This document shows positions 1-6,347 of a stretch of 12,908 nt of DNA, in pieces. The DNA is from Bacillota bacterium (lineage in GTDB: Bacteria; Bacillota; UBA4882; UBA8346), in contig JAEXFN010000066.1 of NCBI GenBank assembly GCA_023400055.1, positions 1-12,908 on the forward strand, read 5' to 3'. The notes under the pieces were generated by a model. That model saw only the letters and a program-made list of their open reading frames with translations. It did not search any database and had not been told where the DNA came from. Position 1 is the stretch's first letter; the number at the start of each line of letters is the position of its first letter. Position numbers and translations under genes: made by a program.

Positions 1-127
1 CCCAGATGCTCGGGATTGTTGGTCACCCAGTCCTGATAGACTCCCTCCCGGAGCAGCGCTTTCATTTTGTCATGAAAAGGGTCGCACCACTGGGCGAAGC
101 CGTTCCACCCCTGCAGATTCAGATCCG
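1..127. repeat. Terminal direct repeat, left copy
   Basis: These 127 bases are identical, in the same orientation, to 12782-12908. Both copies lie inside GH13 coding sequence. There are no inverted-repeat ends, target-site duplications or transposase, so it does not look like a mobile element end. The simplest reading is circular closure of a 12,781-base unit; 127 is also a standard maximal k-mer in short-read assembly. Confidence 0.97.
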
Positions 128-1574
128 GCTGGTTGGGCAGGTTCTCCACGATCAGCACGGCGTCCGGCTTGAAGCCGCGACCGCGGATCTCATACTCCAG
201 CCGGCGCAGGAAATCATGGTCCATCCAGTCGGAATGGGTGGCGTCGAAGCGGAAACCGTCGATCCGGTACTCCTTGAGCAGCAGTTTGCAGACATCGATC
301 AGATAATTCTGCACCTCCTCCCGCTCGGTGGCGACCTTGTTGCCCCAAGGCGTGTTGCCGCTGAAATAGAAGCCGCCCGGATTGCCGTCGCAGATGCTGT
401 CCCAGAGCGGATTGAAGGAGTTGGCGGTATGGTTGAAGACCAGATCCATCAGCACCGCCAGGTCGTGCCCGTGGGCGACGTCCACCAGCTCCCGGAGGTC
501 GTCGGGCGTGCCGAAGTCCCGTTCGATGGCTGCGAAGCCGCAAGGGTCATAGCCGAGTGCCGTCGGGCCCTGCATCGTCGGAGCCTCGGAAGTCGGCATG
601 AATCCCAGGGCGGTGACCCCCAGCTCCGCGAAGAAGCCGTTCTGGATGCGCCGGATGACTCCCTTGAATTTGCCCTGTTCCGCCTGGGGAACGTCCGCAT
701 CGCCCTCGGTAAAGCCATAGATATTCATCTCGTAAATGATCAGCTCGGCCGGATCCGGGGTGTGCCAATCATTATTCCGCCAGCGGTAGCGGGAGGGGTC
801 CACCACCAGGCAGGGATTGGTGGCGATGTCCGGCCCGTAGCAACGGGCCAGCGGGTCATGAAGATATTTCTCCGGCCGGCGGTTGCCGTCCAGCGGCACG
901 CCGCCCATCACGTAGAATTGATACTCGATGCTTTCCAGCGGCTGTTTCGGCTGGAAGTGGTAAATCCAAAGGTTGGGATAGTCGTAATAGCCGCGGTACA
1001 GCTCCAGCGGCAGGAACTCCTCCGGCCGCGGGTCGGAGTGGCCGGGGCACTGCCAGTTATTGAAGCTGCCGACCAGGTAGACCTGGGCGGCCCGGGGATG
1101 AAACAGCCCGAAAACGATCGAGCCGTCCCGCAGCACGTTGGCGCCGAGCAGCGATTTCTCGAGCCCCGGCCGCCGGCCGGGCGCCGGCGGAATCCCGTCG
1201 CGCAGGTAGGCCACATCGGTCTCCGGCAGATAGGAATGCTCCGGAACCAGATGCCGGATCCGCTGGTAAAATTGGTTAATGTGTTCCTTGGCCGCGGCCG
1301 GTCGGACCGCATAGACCTCGGCCCGGTCCGGCAGGCACCAGACTTCTTTGCCCAGAAAACCGGCGTAAAAACGTTCCAGGCCGGGATCGCCCGGCAGGTT
1401 CAGGAACTTGAAATGGAACGAACTCAAACCGTTCCGCGGCTTGAAAATGATCCCGTCCGCATCGCTGCCGACTGGATCAAAACGCTGCGGCGAAAATCTG
1501 TAATCGTGCTGGTGCCATAGTTCGAGGCGAACCCCGTTGGGGTTGGGATGACGCAAATGAATGGTGACTTCCAT
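1..1574 (-). CDS. GH13 alpha-amylase/branching-enzyme-like protein, N-terminal part (continues across the window end)
   Basis: This is the first 524 complete codons of a glycoside hydrolase family 13 enzyme acting on alpha-glucans. The start is ATG at 1574-1572, with a GGGAG ribosome site a few bases upstream. Residues 1 to about 90 resemble a starch-binding pullulanase-type (CBM41/PUD-like) domain; this is a weak call. Residues about 145-240 form a CBM48/early-set domain (VYLVGSFNNW, Trp174). The TIM barrel follows, with region I MDLVFNHT (Asp377, His382), region II GFRFDATH (nucleophile Asp444) and region III VENLP (acid/base Glu477). Region IV lies in the part at 12097-12908. The frame has no stop down to base 1 and joins that part exactly, giving 752 residues. 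A glycogen-branching, amylase or related transglycosylase role all fit; pullulanase is unlikely because the YNWGYDP motif is absent. The G+C content looks higher than in the mre genes. Confidence 0.9.
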   Translation of the reverse strand, partial: MEVTIHLRHPNPNGVRLELWHQHDYRFSPQRFDPVGSDADGIIFKPRNGLSSFHFKFLNLPGDPGLERFYAGFLGKEVWCLPDRAEVYAVRPAAAKEHINQFYQRIRHLVPEHSYLPETDVAYLRDGIPPAPGRRPGLEKSLLGANVLRDGSIVFGLFHPRAAQVYLVGSFNNWQCPGHSDPRPEEFLPLELYRGYYDYPNLWIYHFQPKQPLESIEYQFYVMGGVPLDGNRRPEKYLHDPLARCYGPDIATNPCLVVDPSRYRWRNNDWHTPDPAELIIYEMNIYGFTEGDADVPQAEQGKFKGVIRRIQNGFFAELGVTALGFMPTSEAPTMQGPTALGYDPCGFAAIERDFGTPDDLRELVDVAHGHDLAVLMDLVFNHTANSFNPLWDSICDGNPGGFYFSGNTPWGNKVATEREEVQNYLIDVCKLLLKEYRIDGFRFDATHSDWMDHDFLRRLEYEIRGRGFKPDAVLIVENLPNQPDLNLQGWNGFAQWCDPFHDKMKALLREGVYQDWVTNNPEHL

Positions 1575-1720
1575 GATTTCACTCCCGTAAATCTAAATTG
1601 GCATCCCTATTTTTACCCAATGAGGCGAATTTCATAAGGCCAGGAAACGTCATCCCGTCATTCTCCGTCGCTATCGTTAGAAACCGAACGCTCTTATAGA
1701 GATCCTAAGCCGTAACCCGG

Positions 1721-1749
1721 AAAATAAAAAAGGCCGGGTCGACCCAGCC
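1721..1749 (-). terminator. Rho-independent terminator behind minC
   Basis: On the minus strand the stem reads GGCTGGG, loop TCGA and closing CCCGGCC (one T-G wobble), followed directly by TTTTTTATTTT. It lies about 270 bases past the minC stop, so the minC transcript would include the 21-bp repeat array. It separates minC from the GH13 gene. Confidence 0.85.
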
Positions 1750-1775
1750 GCTAATCCTGGCATTAAAAAATAAGA

Positions 1776-2048
1776 TTGCCGCAACAAGTACAAGCGCCGT
1801 GCCTACTTACTCGGTTGCCGAACAAGCTCTCTCAGTCACTCAGCAAGCTTGCTCAGTCACTCAACAAGCTCTTTCAGTCACTCAACAAGCTCTTTCAGTC
1901 ACTCAGCAAGCTCTTTTTGCGAATAAACGACCGTTTTCGCGGATTCAATGAAACCGTTGAACGGGTCCATCAAAAACCGCCCGAGCAACTGAGGGAGCGA
2001 GTTCGGTTTTATCTTTTAATGCTCAGCGAATCGCTGCTTCTACGATAA
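1776..2048 (+). CDS. Doubtful small plus-strand ORF over the 21-bp repeats, heptad peptide
   Basis: I do not recognise this 90-codon frame, and it may well not be a gene. It starts with TTG, has no clear ribosome site, and its end overlaps the 3' end of minC on the opposite strand. It is listed because the 21-bp repeat equals seven codons and yields a regular heptad (units such as SLNKLFQ) with Leu at a/d spacing, followed by a charged helix-like tail. This would be an amphipathic coiled coil of about 35 residues. Against it: all three plus-strand frames are open across the repeat, so an open frame alone means little, and no other plus-strand gene exists here. Confidence 0.15.
   Translation: MPQQVQAPCLLTRLPNKLSQSLSKLAQSLNKLFQSLNKLFQSLSKLFLRINDRFRGFNETVERVHQKPPEQLRERVRFYLLMLSESLLLR
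1823..1916. repeat. Tandem 21-bp direct repeats, about 4.5 copies
   Basis: Copies lie at 1823-1843, 1844-1864, 1865-1885 and 1886-1906, with a partial copy at 1907-1916. The consensus on the plus strand begins CAAGCTCTTTCAGTCACTCA, with a final A or G. Copies differ at only a few positions. There are no spacers, so this is not a CRISPR array. The copy 1/copy 2 junction makes a perfect 12-base palindrome, AGCAAGCTTGCT (1842-1853), extended by imperfect flanks. Twenty-one bases is two helical turns. The array is transcribed in the minC 3' region. It could be slippage-generated repeat, iteron-like protein-binding sites or an RNA element; sequence alone does not decide. Confidence 0.9.
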
Positions 2049-2694
2049 TCAATCCGTCTTTAATCCTGGCGACCTCGGCTCCATGATAACCCGAGTCCGG
2101 ACGGCGTTTGGCCTCGGGAGCCCGGGTAATTACCTCGGCGATGCGAATCTGCATCGGATTCAATTGAAACGCATAAATTCTAGCGTTTTGGTTGCCCATG
2201 GCTCCGGCGTGAGCGGTCCCGCGCAGTTTGCCGAGAACTACAATATCGCCGCTGGCGATTACCTCTGCGCCGGGATTCACATCACCCATGATGACCAGGT
2301 TACCCTCAAATTCTACCCGCTGTCCGGAACGAATCGTTCTTTTCACAGTGATGGTGCCGATAAAGTCCTCGTTTTCTTTGACCGTACGTTTGGCGTTGAC
2401 CGTCGTTACCAGGGCAGCCTCATCGACGATCCGGAAAAAGATCAAACCGAACTCTTGCAGCAAATCTTTCAGATTTTCATGTTCCGCCGCGGTTAACTGG
2501 CGCTTGCCAATTTTAACCGAGAGTTTGACCCCTTTAAAGAATTCCTTCGACTGCTCCAAGCGCTCTCTCAGCTCAGCGAGAAAATAATCGAAAGCTCCCT
2601 GTTCGGGAATGATCAAAGTCAAGCCACTCTTATATCCTTTAAAAACGACACTCTCGGTTTTCTTGACCATGACTCGGGTATTCCGTGCATTCAT
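2023..2694 (-). CDS. minC: Septum site-determining protein MinC
   Basis: MinC blocks FtsZ polymerisation away from midcell; MinD normally recruits it to the membrane. The protein has 223 residues, usual for the family. An N-terminal FtsZ-inhibitory domain spans about 12-100. The C-terminal beta-helix spans about 118-191, with the family signature RSGQ (122-125), EGNLVIMGDVNPGAEVIA and GKLRGTAHAGA. RSGQ is known to contribute to MinD binding, and its retention suggests a MinD partner exists in the cell. The ATG at 2694 is supported by GAGGAG at 2701-2706, six bases upstream. Unusually, no minD follows; a repeat array and a terminator do. A terminator lies between mrdA and minC, so minC probably has its own promoter or depends on read-through. 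Confidence 0.96.
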   Translation of the reverse strand: MNARNTRVMVKKTESVVFKGYKSGLTLIIPEQGAFDYFLAELRERLEQSKEFFKGVKLSVKIGKRQLTAAEHENLKDLLQEFGLIFFRIVDEAALVTTVNAKRTVKENEDFIGTITVKRTIRSGQRVEFEGNLVIMGDVNPGAEVIASGDIVVLGKLRGTAHAGAMGNQNARIYAFQLNPMQIRIAEVITRAPEAKRRPDSGYHGAEVARIKDGLIIVEAAIR

Positions 2695-2747
2695 TGGAGA
2701 CTCCTCGAAGATTAATGGGACCCCGCGATCCGGACCGTTCGGGATGA

Positions 2748-2788
2748 CCAGCCAGCCAAAATCCTGGGATCCGCTGAGAACTGGCTGG
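2748..2788 (-). promoter_or_regulatory. Inverted repeat in the minC leader
   Basis: An 8-bp perfect inverted repeat (CCAGCCAG at 2748-2755, CTGGCTGG at 2781-2788) encloses a 25-base loop, between the mrdA terminator and minC. In the minC leader RNA it would form a stable hairpin about 50-95 bases before the start codon. No T-run follows, so it is not an intrinsic terminator. The flanking bases (about 2727-2750) translate on the minus strand as HPERSGSRG, resembling the widespread HPERSEGS-type dispersed repeat remnants. It could be a regulatory hairpin or a decayed small repeat. Confidence 0.4.
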
Positions 2789-2834
2789 TAAAATGATTAG
2801 GAAACAACCATCGCCAATATACATTCGCTAGACG

Positions 2835-2860
2835 AAAAAAAAATCCTCCCGCATGGAGGA
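2835..2860 (-). terminator. Rho-independent terminator of the mre operon
   Basis: On the minus strand the stem is TCCTCC, loop ATGCG and closing GGAGGA, followed by nine T residues. It sits about 40 bases past the mrdA stop codon. The perfect 6-bp stem and long T-run make it a strong candidate end for the DUF4321-to-mrdA transcript. Confidence 0.9.
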
Positions 2861-2901
2861 AGATAATCGCGCTCGGGATTAACCTACGTTCAGCGGATCT
2901 T

Positions 2902-4938
2902 TCAAGGCGTCGCTCCGGTTTGGGGTGGAGTGGCACTTGGACTGGACCCACCCGTACCCGACGGTTGGACGGCCGGTTGGGATGCTTCCGGGCTCGCCGG
3001 AACCGGGGTCGGCGTCGAAACCGGTGCGCTTGAACTTGAACCCGAGCTCGAACCCGAACCGACCTTAGGAGTAGCAGCCTTTGGGGTTCCCGGAACTTCC
3101 TTTGGCTTTTTATCCAGGTTAAAGTAAGATTCCAGGATCTTACGGGCAACGGGAGCGGCTCCGCTGCTGGAACCACCCTGCTCGACATAGACAATCACGA
3201 CGATCTCCGGCTTATTGGCGGGCGCATAAGCGGCAAATACTCCCGAGTTATCATAAGGCGGCTTCTGGACCGTACCGGTCTTTCCGGCGACCGGATATTT
3301 ATCCAAAGGAAACCCCTGGAACACATAAGAAGCGGTTCCTTCGTTAATGACTTCCGAGAGTCCCTTCCGGATCGTATCCAGAATGGACGGCGGAATATCG
3401 AGCTGCCGCACTACCTTGGGTTCATTGGTGAGAACCACTTTGCCATCGGGCGTAGTAATCTTGGAAACCAATTGCGGTTGATAGATTTTGCCGCCATTGG
3501 CAATCGCCTCATAAACCTGCGCCAATTGCAAAGGGGTAACGGTCAAATAACCCTGCCCGATCGCAAAAATCGAGGTTTCGATCGGATACCAGTTATCTTT
3601 GAAAGCCCGTTTTTTCCATTCGGTATCGGGAACAAAGCCGCGCGCTTCCCCGGGATTCAGATTAATGCCCGTAGCCTCGCCCAATCCGAAGAGCCGACAA
3701 TATTTGGCGATCACATTCGCGCCATTCACTCCGCCGAGCCTGCGGCCCAACTCGGACATGACAATATTGCAGGAATTTTTCAATCCGTCGACGACCGTTT
3801 CCGAACCGTGTCCGGGTTTATACCAACATTTAAAGCGGGTGCCCCATACCGGATCGATCCCGCTGCAATAAAAGCGATCCTGATCGGTGACTTTATGCTC
3901 CATCAAAGCCGACAATACGGTGATCGGTTTAAACGTCGAACCCGGCTGAAACTCGCCCTGGACCACCCGGTTGCTGAAGGGATGCAAGGGATTGTTATAC
4001 AACTGCTGTGCAATCTCCGGAGTAATCAAGCCGGTGAATAGGTTAGGATCGAAACCCGGTTTGCTGACCATGGCCAAAATATTCCCGTTGCGGGGATCGA
4101 GCGCCACCACCGCGCCGGATTTGGCATTGCGCCATTCCGTGTTCTTTTGCAGGTTTAATAATTGATCGTCCATGGCCTTTTCCGCGGTGGCCTGAACTTT
4201 TTGGTCGATGGTCAGATGAAGGTTGTCGCCGGGCAGCGGTTCCTTATTCTCCAACAATCGCAGCGGCCGGCCGTTAATGTCGACTTCATACACTTTCCCG
4301 CCGGGCACGCCCCGCAGGTAATCTTCGTAGGTCCGTTCCAGGCCGATTTTGCCGATCAAATCGCCCGGACGGTAATTCTTATCCTTCAAGTCGTTCAATT
4401 CGGACTCGTTGATTTCGCGGATATAGCCAAATAAGTGGCTGGCGAACTCGCCATAGGGATAAAAGCGGATCGGAATATCGTCCACTTCGACGCCCGGCAG
4501 ATCCAGCTTGGCTTCAAGGATCTGGATGACCGTGGCCGAATCCAGGTCTTTCTTGATTGGAATGAACTGATAAGGGTTGCGGGGGTGTTGGGGATCCGGA
4601 TTCAACTTCGCCTGAATCTCGCTGACCGGCATCTTTAACAGTTTGCTTAACAGCAGCATGACTTGCGGTTTATCCTTGATGTCCTCGGGGACGACCGAAA
4701 CCGTATGCGAGATCCGGCTGCTGGCAATGATCTTACCCTTGCGATCATAAAAGATACCCCGGGGAGCGTTGATCCGACTCACCCGGGTTTGGTTCTCACG
4801 CGACTTTACCATGATGGAAGCGCCCTGCACGATTTGGAGAACCCACAACCGCACAAAAAGCACCCCAAAGATGGCCAATACGATTCCGGCAATGATCTTG
4901 AATTTATGCTCCAGATTTTTAACAGCCAGCTCTTCCAC
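2902..4938 (-). CDS. mrdA: Penicillin-binding protein 2, elongasome transpeptidase
   Basis: This class B PBP cross-links peptidoglycan during sidewall growth, with MreBCD and RodA. It has 678 residues. One N-terminal membrane anchor lies at about 13-36, followed by a pedestal/dimerisation domain (about 50-240) and then the transpeptidase domain. Active-site motifs are intact: STFK (Ser334, Lys337), SCN (389-391) and KTG (553-555). A cluster of Cys358, Cys371, His377 and Cys390 lies beside the active site; zinc-binding residues have been described in this region in some PBP2 proteins, so a metal site is possible (inference). Residues about 613-678 form a Ser/Pro/Thr-rich low-complexity tail not needed for catalysis. 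The start is GTG at 4938, preceded by a G-rich TTGGGGGC ribosome site. It lies 18 bases after the mreD stop. rodA is not seen in the window. Confidence 0.96.
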   Translation of the reverse strand: MEELAVKNLEHKFKIIAGIVLAIFGVLFVRLWVLQIVQGASIMVKSRENQTRVSRINAPRGIFYDRKGKIIASSRISHTVSVVPEDIKDKPQVMLLLSKLLKMPVSEIQAKLNPDPQHPRNPYQFIPIKKDLDSATVIQILEAKLDLPGVEVDDIPIRFYPYGEFASHLFGYIREINESELNDLKDKNYRPGDLIGKIGLERTYEDYLRGVPGGKVYEVDINGRPLRLLENKEPLPGDNLHLTIDQKVQATAEKAMDDQLLNLQKNTEWRNAKSGAVVALDPRNGNILAMVSKPGFDPNLFTGLITPEIAQQLYNNPLHPFSNRVVQGEFQPGSTFKPITVLSALMEHKVTDQDRFYCSGIDPVWGTRFKCWYKPGHGSETVVDGLKNSCNIVMSELGRRLGGVNGANVIAKYCRLFGLGEATGINLNPGEARGFVPDTEWKKRAFKDNWYPIETSIFAIGQGYLTVTPLQLAQVYEAIANGGKIYQPQLVSKITTPDGKVVLTNEPKVVRQLDIPPSILDTIRKGLSEVINEGTASYVFQGFPLDKYPVAGKTGTVQKPPYDNSGVFAAYAPANKPEIVVIVYVEQGGSSSGAAPVARKILESYFNLDKKPKEVPGTPKAATPKVGSGSSSGSSSSAPVSTPTPVPASPEASQPAVQPSGTGGSSPSATPPQTGATP

Positions 4939-4956
4939 GAGACTTAGCCCCCAACA

Positions 4957-5460
4957 TCATGAATTGCTCTGTTCCACCAGGAATTGCTCAGTTTTAAATA
5001 AGAAATAATAAATCAACGGCGCCAATACCGCATTATAAACGGCTTGGGGCAGAACATTGGATACCAGGACCCCCAGGAAATTAAAGTTGCTATTAAACGC
5101 AGTGTACATGATTCCTGACAACGAATTAAAAAGCAATGTGCCGCCGCAAACAGCGATCGCCGGCACCAGCAGATTGTCTTTGAAAATATTTTTCTCTAGC
5201 AGACCGGCGCAGTAGCCGGCCAGCATCTTCGAGAGGGCCTCGATGCCGATGATCCCTCCGGTATGGAGGTTCAAAAAAAAGCCGGCCGCAAGCCCAAAGA
5301 GGAGGCCTTCGTCAGGCCCCCGTAACAGTCCGTAGGAAATTACCAGGATTAAGATCAAATCGGGAATGATATGTCCCGGGAGATTCAAGCGGGCCAACCA
5401 GGTCGCCTGAATCGCCACCGCCAGAATCACACTCACCGCTAAAATCGTGAAGCGCATCAC
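4957..5460 (-). CDS. mreD: Rod shape-determining membrane protein MreD
   Basis: MreD is an integral membrane partner of MreC and MreB in the rod-shape complex. The 166- to 167-residue protein is almost wholly hydrophobic, with about five to six membrane segments, an early IPDLILILVISYGLLRG segment and a central GIIGIEALSKMLAGY loop typical of the family. The frame opens GTG-ATG. The ATG at 5457 is the better start: it overlaps the mreC stop as TGATG and lies six bases from GGAGGAGG (5464-5471), while the GTG at 5460 lies only three bases away. The overlap implies translational coupling to mreC. The mrdA start follows 18 bases past the stop. Confidence 0.93.
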   Translation of the reverse strand: MMRFTILAVSVILAVAIQATWLARLNLPGHIIPDLILILVISYGLLRGPDEGLLFGLAAGFFLNLHTGGIIGIEALSKMLAGYCAGLLEKNIFKDNLLVPAIAVCGGTLLFNSLSGIMYTAFNSNFNFLGVLVSNVLPQAVYNAVLAPLIYYFLFKTEQFLVEQSNS

Positions 5461-6341
5461 GTTCCTCCTCCGGGAACAGGAGCCGCCGGAGTCGCCGGTA
5501 AATCCCGTTTGATTTTGATCACGTAAACCAGTTGCAGCTTGCCCAGTTGCACATTGGGCTTCAAAACGGCCTTGCTCGCCAGGTTATTGGCGCCCCGGCT
5601 GACTTGAATCACCCGGCCGATGGGAATGCCGCGCGGAAAAATCTCACTGGTCTCCCCGGTATAAACCATATCGTCCTTTTTGATACTGCTGAAATAGGTT
5701 TCAACGGCGGGTTTGACAGTACATTCGCCTTGCAGAAAACCGCCACCGGTTACGATCACCAGGTCCTGCGTGCGGTCTATAACGCCGCCCACATTGTTTC
5801 CTTCGCGGGGATCGGTAATCAAAATGACCTCCGCGGTATTGCTCCGGACTTCGCCGATCCGGCCCACCACACCGTCCGGACTGATAACGGCCATGTTTCT
5901 TCCGACGCCGTCCGCTTGGCCCTTATCGATAATCATGGTATGATACCAACTGCTCGGATTGACGGAGATGGGCTCCGCACTGATCAATTCATGCGGCTGA
6001 GACTGCTGGAATTTCAAGGCTCCGCGCAAGCGGCTGTTTTCCGTCTGTAATTTGTTGAGTCCGATCTGCTTTGCCTTGAGGCGACTCAGTTCCGAGCGGA
6101 GCCGGTCGTTATCCACTTTTAACCGACTTAAACGGCTCACCGTCCGCCAACTGTCGTCAATTGCGCCGCCGACCCGGCTGAAAATCGTTTCGAGCGGCAC
6201 CATGGCAGTATTAAAGAAATACTCAACCTTGCCTTCCTGAGTCCGTTCCCGGGAGGTCACAAACATAACCCAGGTAATGATGAGAATGATCAATGCCACC
6301 AGTAAATAGCGGCGGTCTGTAAATAGATGCAACACGGTCAC
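5457..6341 (-). CDS. mreC: Rod shape-determining protein MreC
   Basis: MreC links cytoplasmic MreB to extracytoplasmic PBP2 and scaffolds the elongasome. It has a short cytoplasmic N-terminus, one membrane helix (about 12-29), a coiled coil (about 67-112) and a beta-rich C-terminal domain with the family features DKGQADGVGRNMAVISPDG and VVGRIGEV, then a short Pro/Ala/Gly tail. Length (292-294 residues) is normal. The frame begins 6 bases after the mreB stop with GTG at 6341, but the ribosome site AAAGG (6342-6346) abuts that codon. The second GTG at 6335 has a six-base spacing and is the likelier start. The stop overlaps mreD. Confidence 0.95.
   Translation of the reverse strand: MTVLHLFTDRRYLLVALIILIITWVMFVTSRERTQEGKVEYFFNTAMVPLETIFSRVGGAIDDSWRTVSRLSRLKVDNDRLRSELSRLKAKQIGLNKLQTENSRLRGALKFQQSQPHELISAEPISVNPSSWYHTMIIDKGQADGVGRNMAVISPDGVVGRIGEVRSNTAEVILITDPREGNNVGGVIDRTQDLVIVTGGGFLQGECTVKPAVETYFSSIKKDDMVYTGETSEIFPRGIPIGRVIQVSRGANNLASKAVLKPNVQLGKLQLVYVIKIKRDLPATPAAPVPGGGT
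5464..5471 (-). promoter_or_regulatory. Ribosome binding site deciding the mreD start
   Basis: GGAGGAGG on the minus strand, inside the last codons of mreC. Spacing is six bases to the ATG at 5457 and three to the GTG at 5460, so it favours the ATG. Confidence 0.75.
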
Positions 6342-6346
6342 CCTTT
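6342..6346 (-). promoter_or_regulatory. Ribosome binding site bearing on the mreC start
   Basis: AAAGG on the minus strand, directly after the mreB stop codon. It has zero spacing to the GTG at 6341 and six bases to the GTG at 6335, so it favours the shorter MreC. Confidence 0.55.
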
Positions 6347-6347
6347 A

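Larger units (their letters stand above)
1575..2022. other. Intergenic stretch between minC and the GH13 gene
   Basis: This 448-base gap is where minD would be expected after minC. No minD-like reading frame or remnant is visible on either strand. Reading along the minus strand it holds about 105 bases of unassigned sequence behind the minC stop, the 21-bp tandem repeats (1823-1916), about 70 unassigned bases, an intrinsic terminator (1721-1749) and about 145 bases of GH13 leader. In that leader I found no promoter with good matches at both hexamers; TATAAG inside TCTATAAGAG, around 1694-1703, is the best -10-like element, but it has no convincing -35. Confidence 0.7.

Noticed and set aside
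1..127. Insertion sequence or transposon ends at the window borders
   Set aside because: The repeats are direct, lie within coding sequence and lack inverted ends, target duplications or a transposase.
6..1520. Long open plus-strand frame of about 504 codons
   Set aside because: It is antisense to the GH13 gene, which has a complete catalytic motif set; high G+C removes stop codons on the opposite strand. No family motif or ribosome site is seen in it.
1823..1916. CRISPR array
   Set aside because: The 21-bp units abut with no spacers, and no cas gene is present.
1990..2022. Terminator immediately behind minC
   Set aside because: Only a 4-bp stem with a long loop can be drawn; the clear terminator is at 1721-1749.
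3472..4041. Plus-strand frames inside mrdA, mreC and mreB
   Set aside because: They are shadows of well-supported minus-strand genes, with no recognisable domains.
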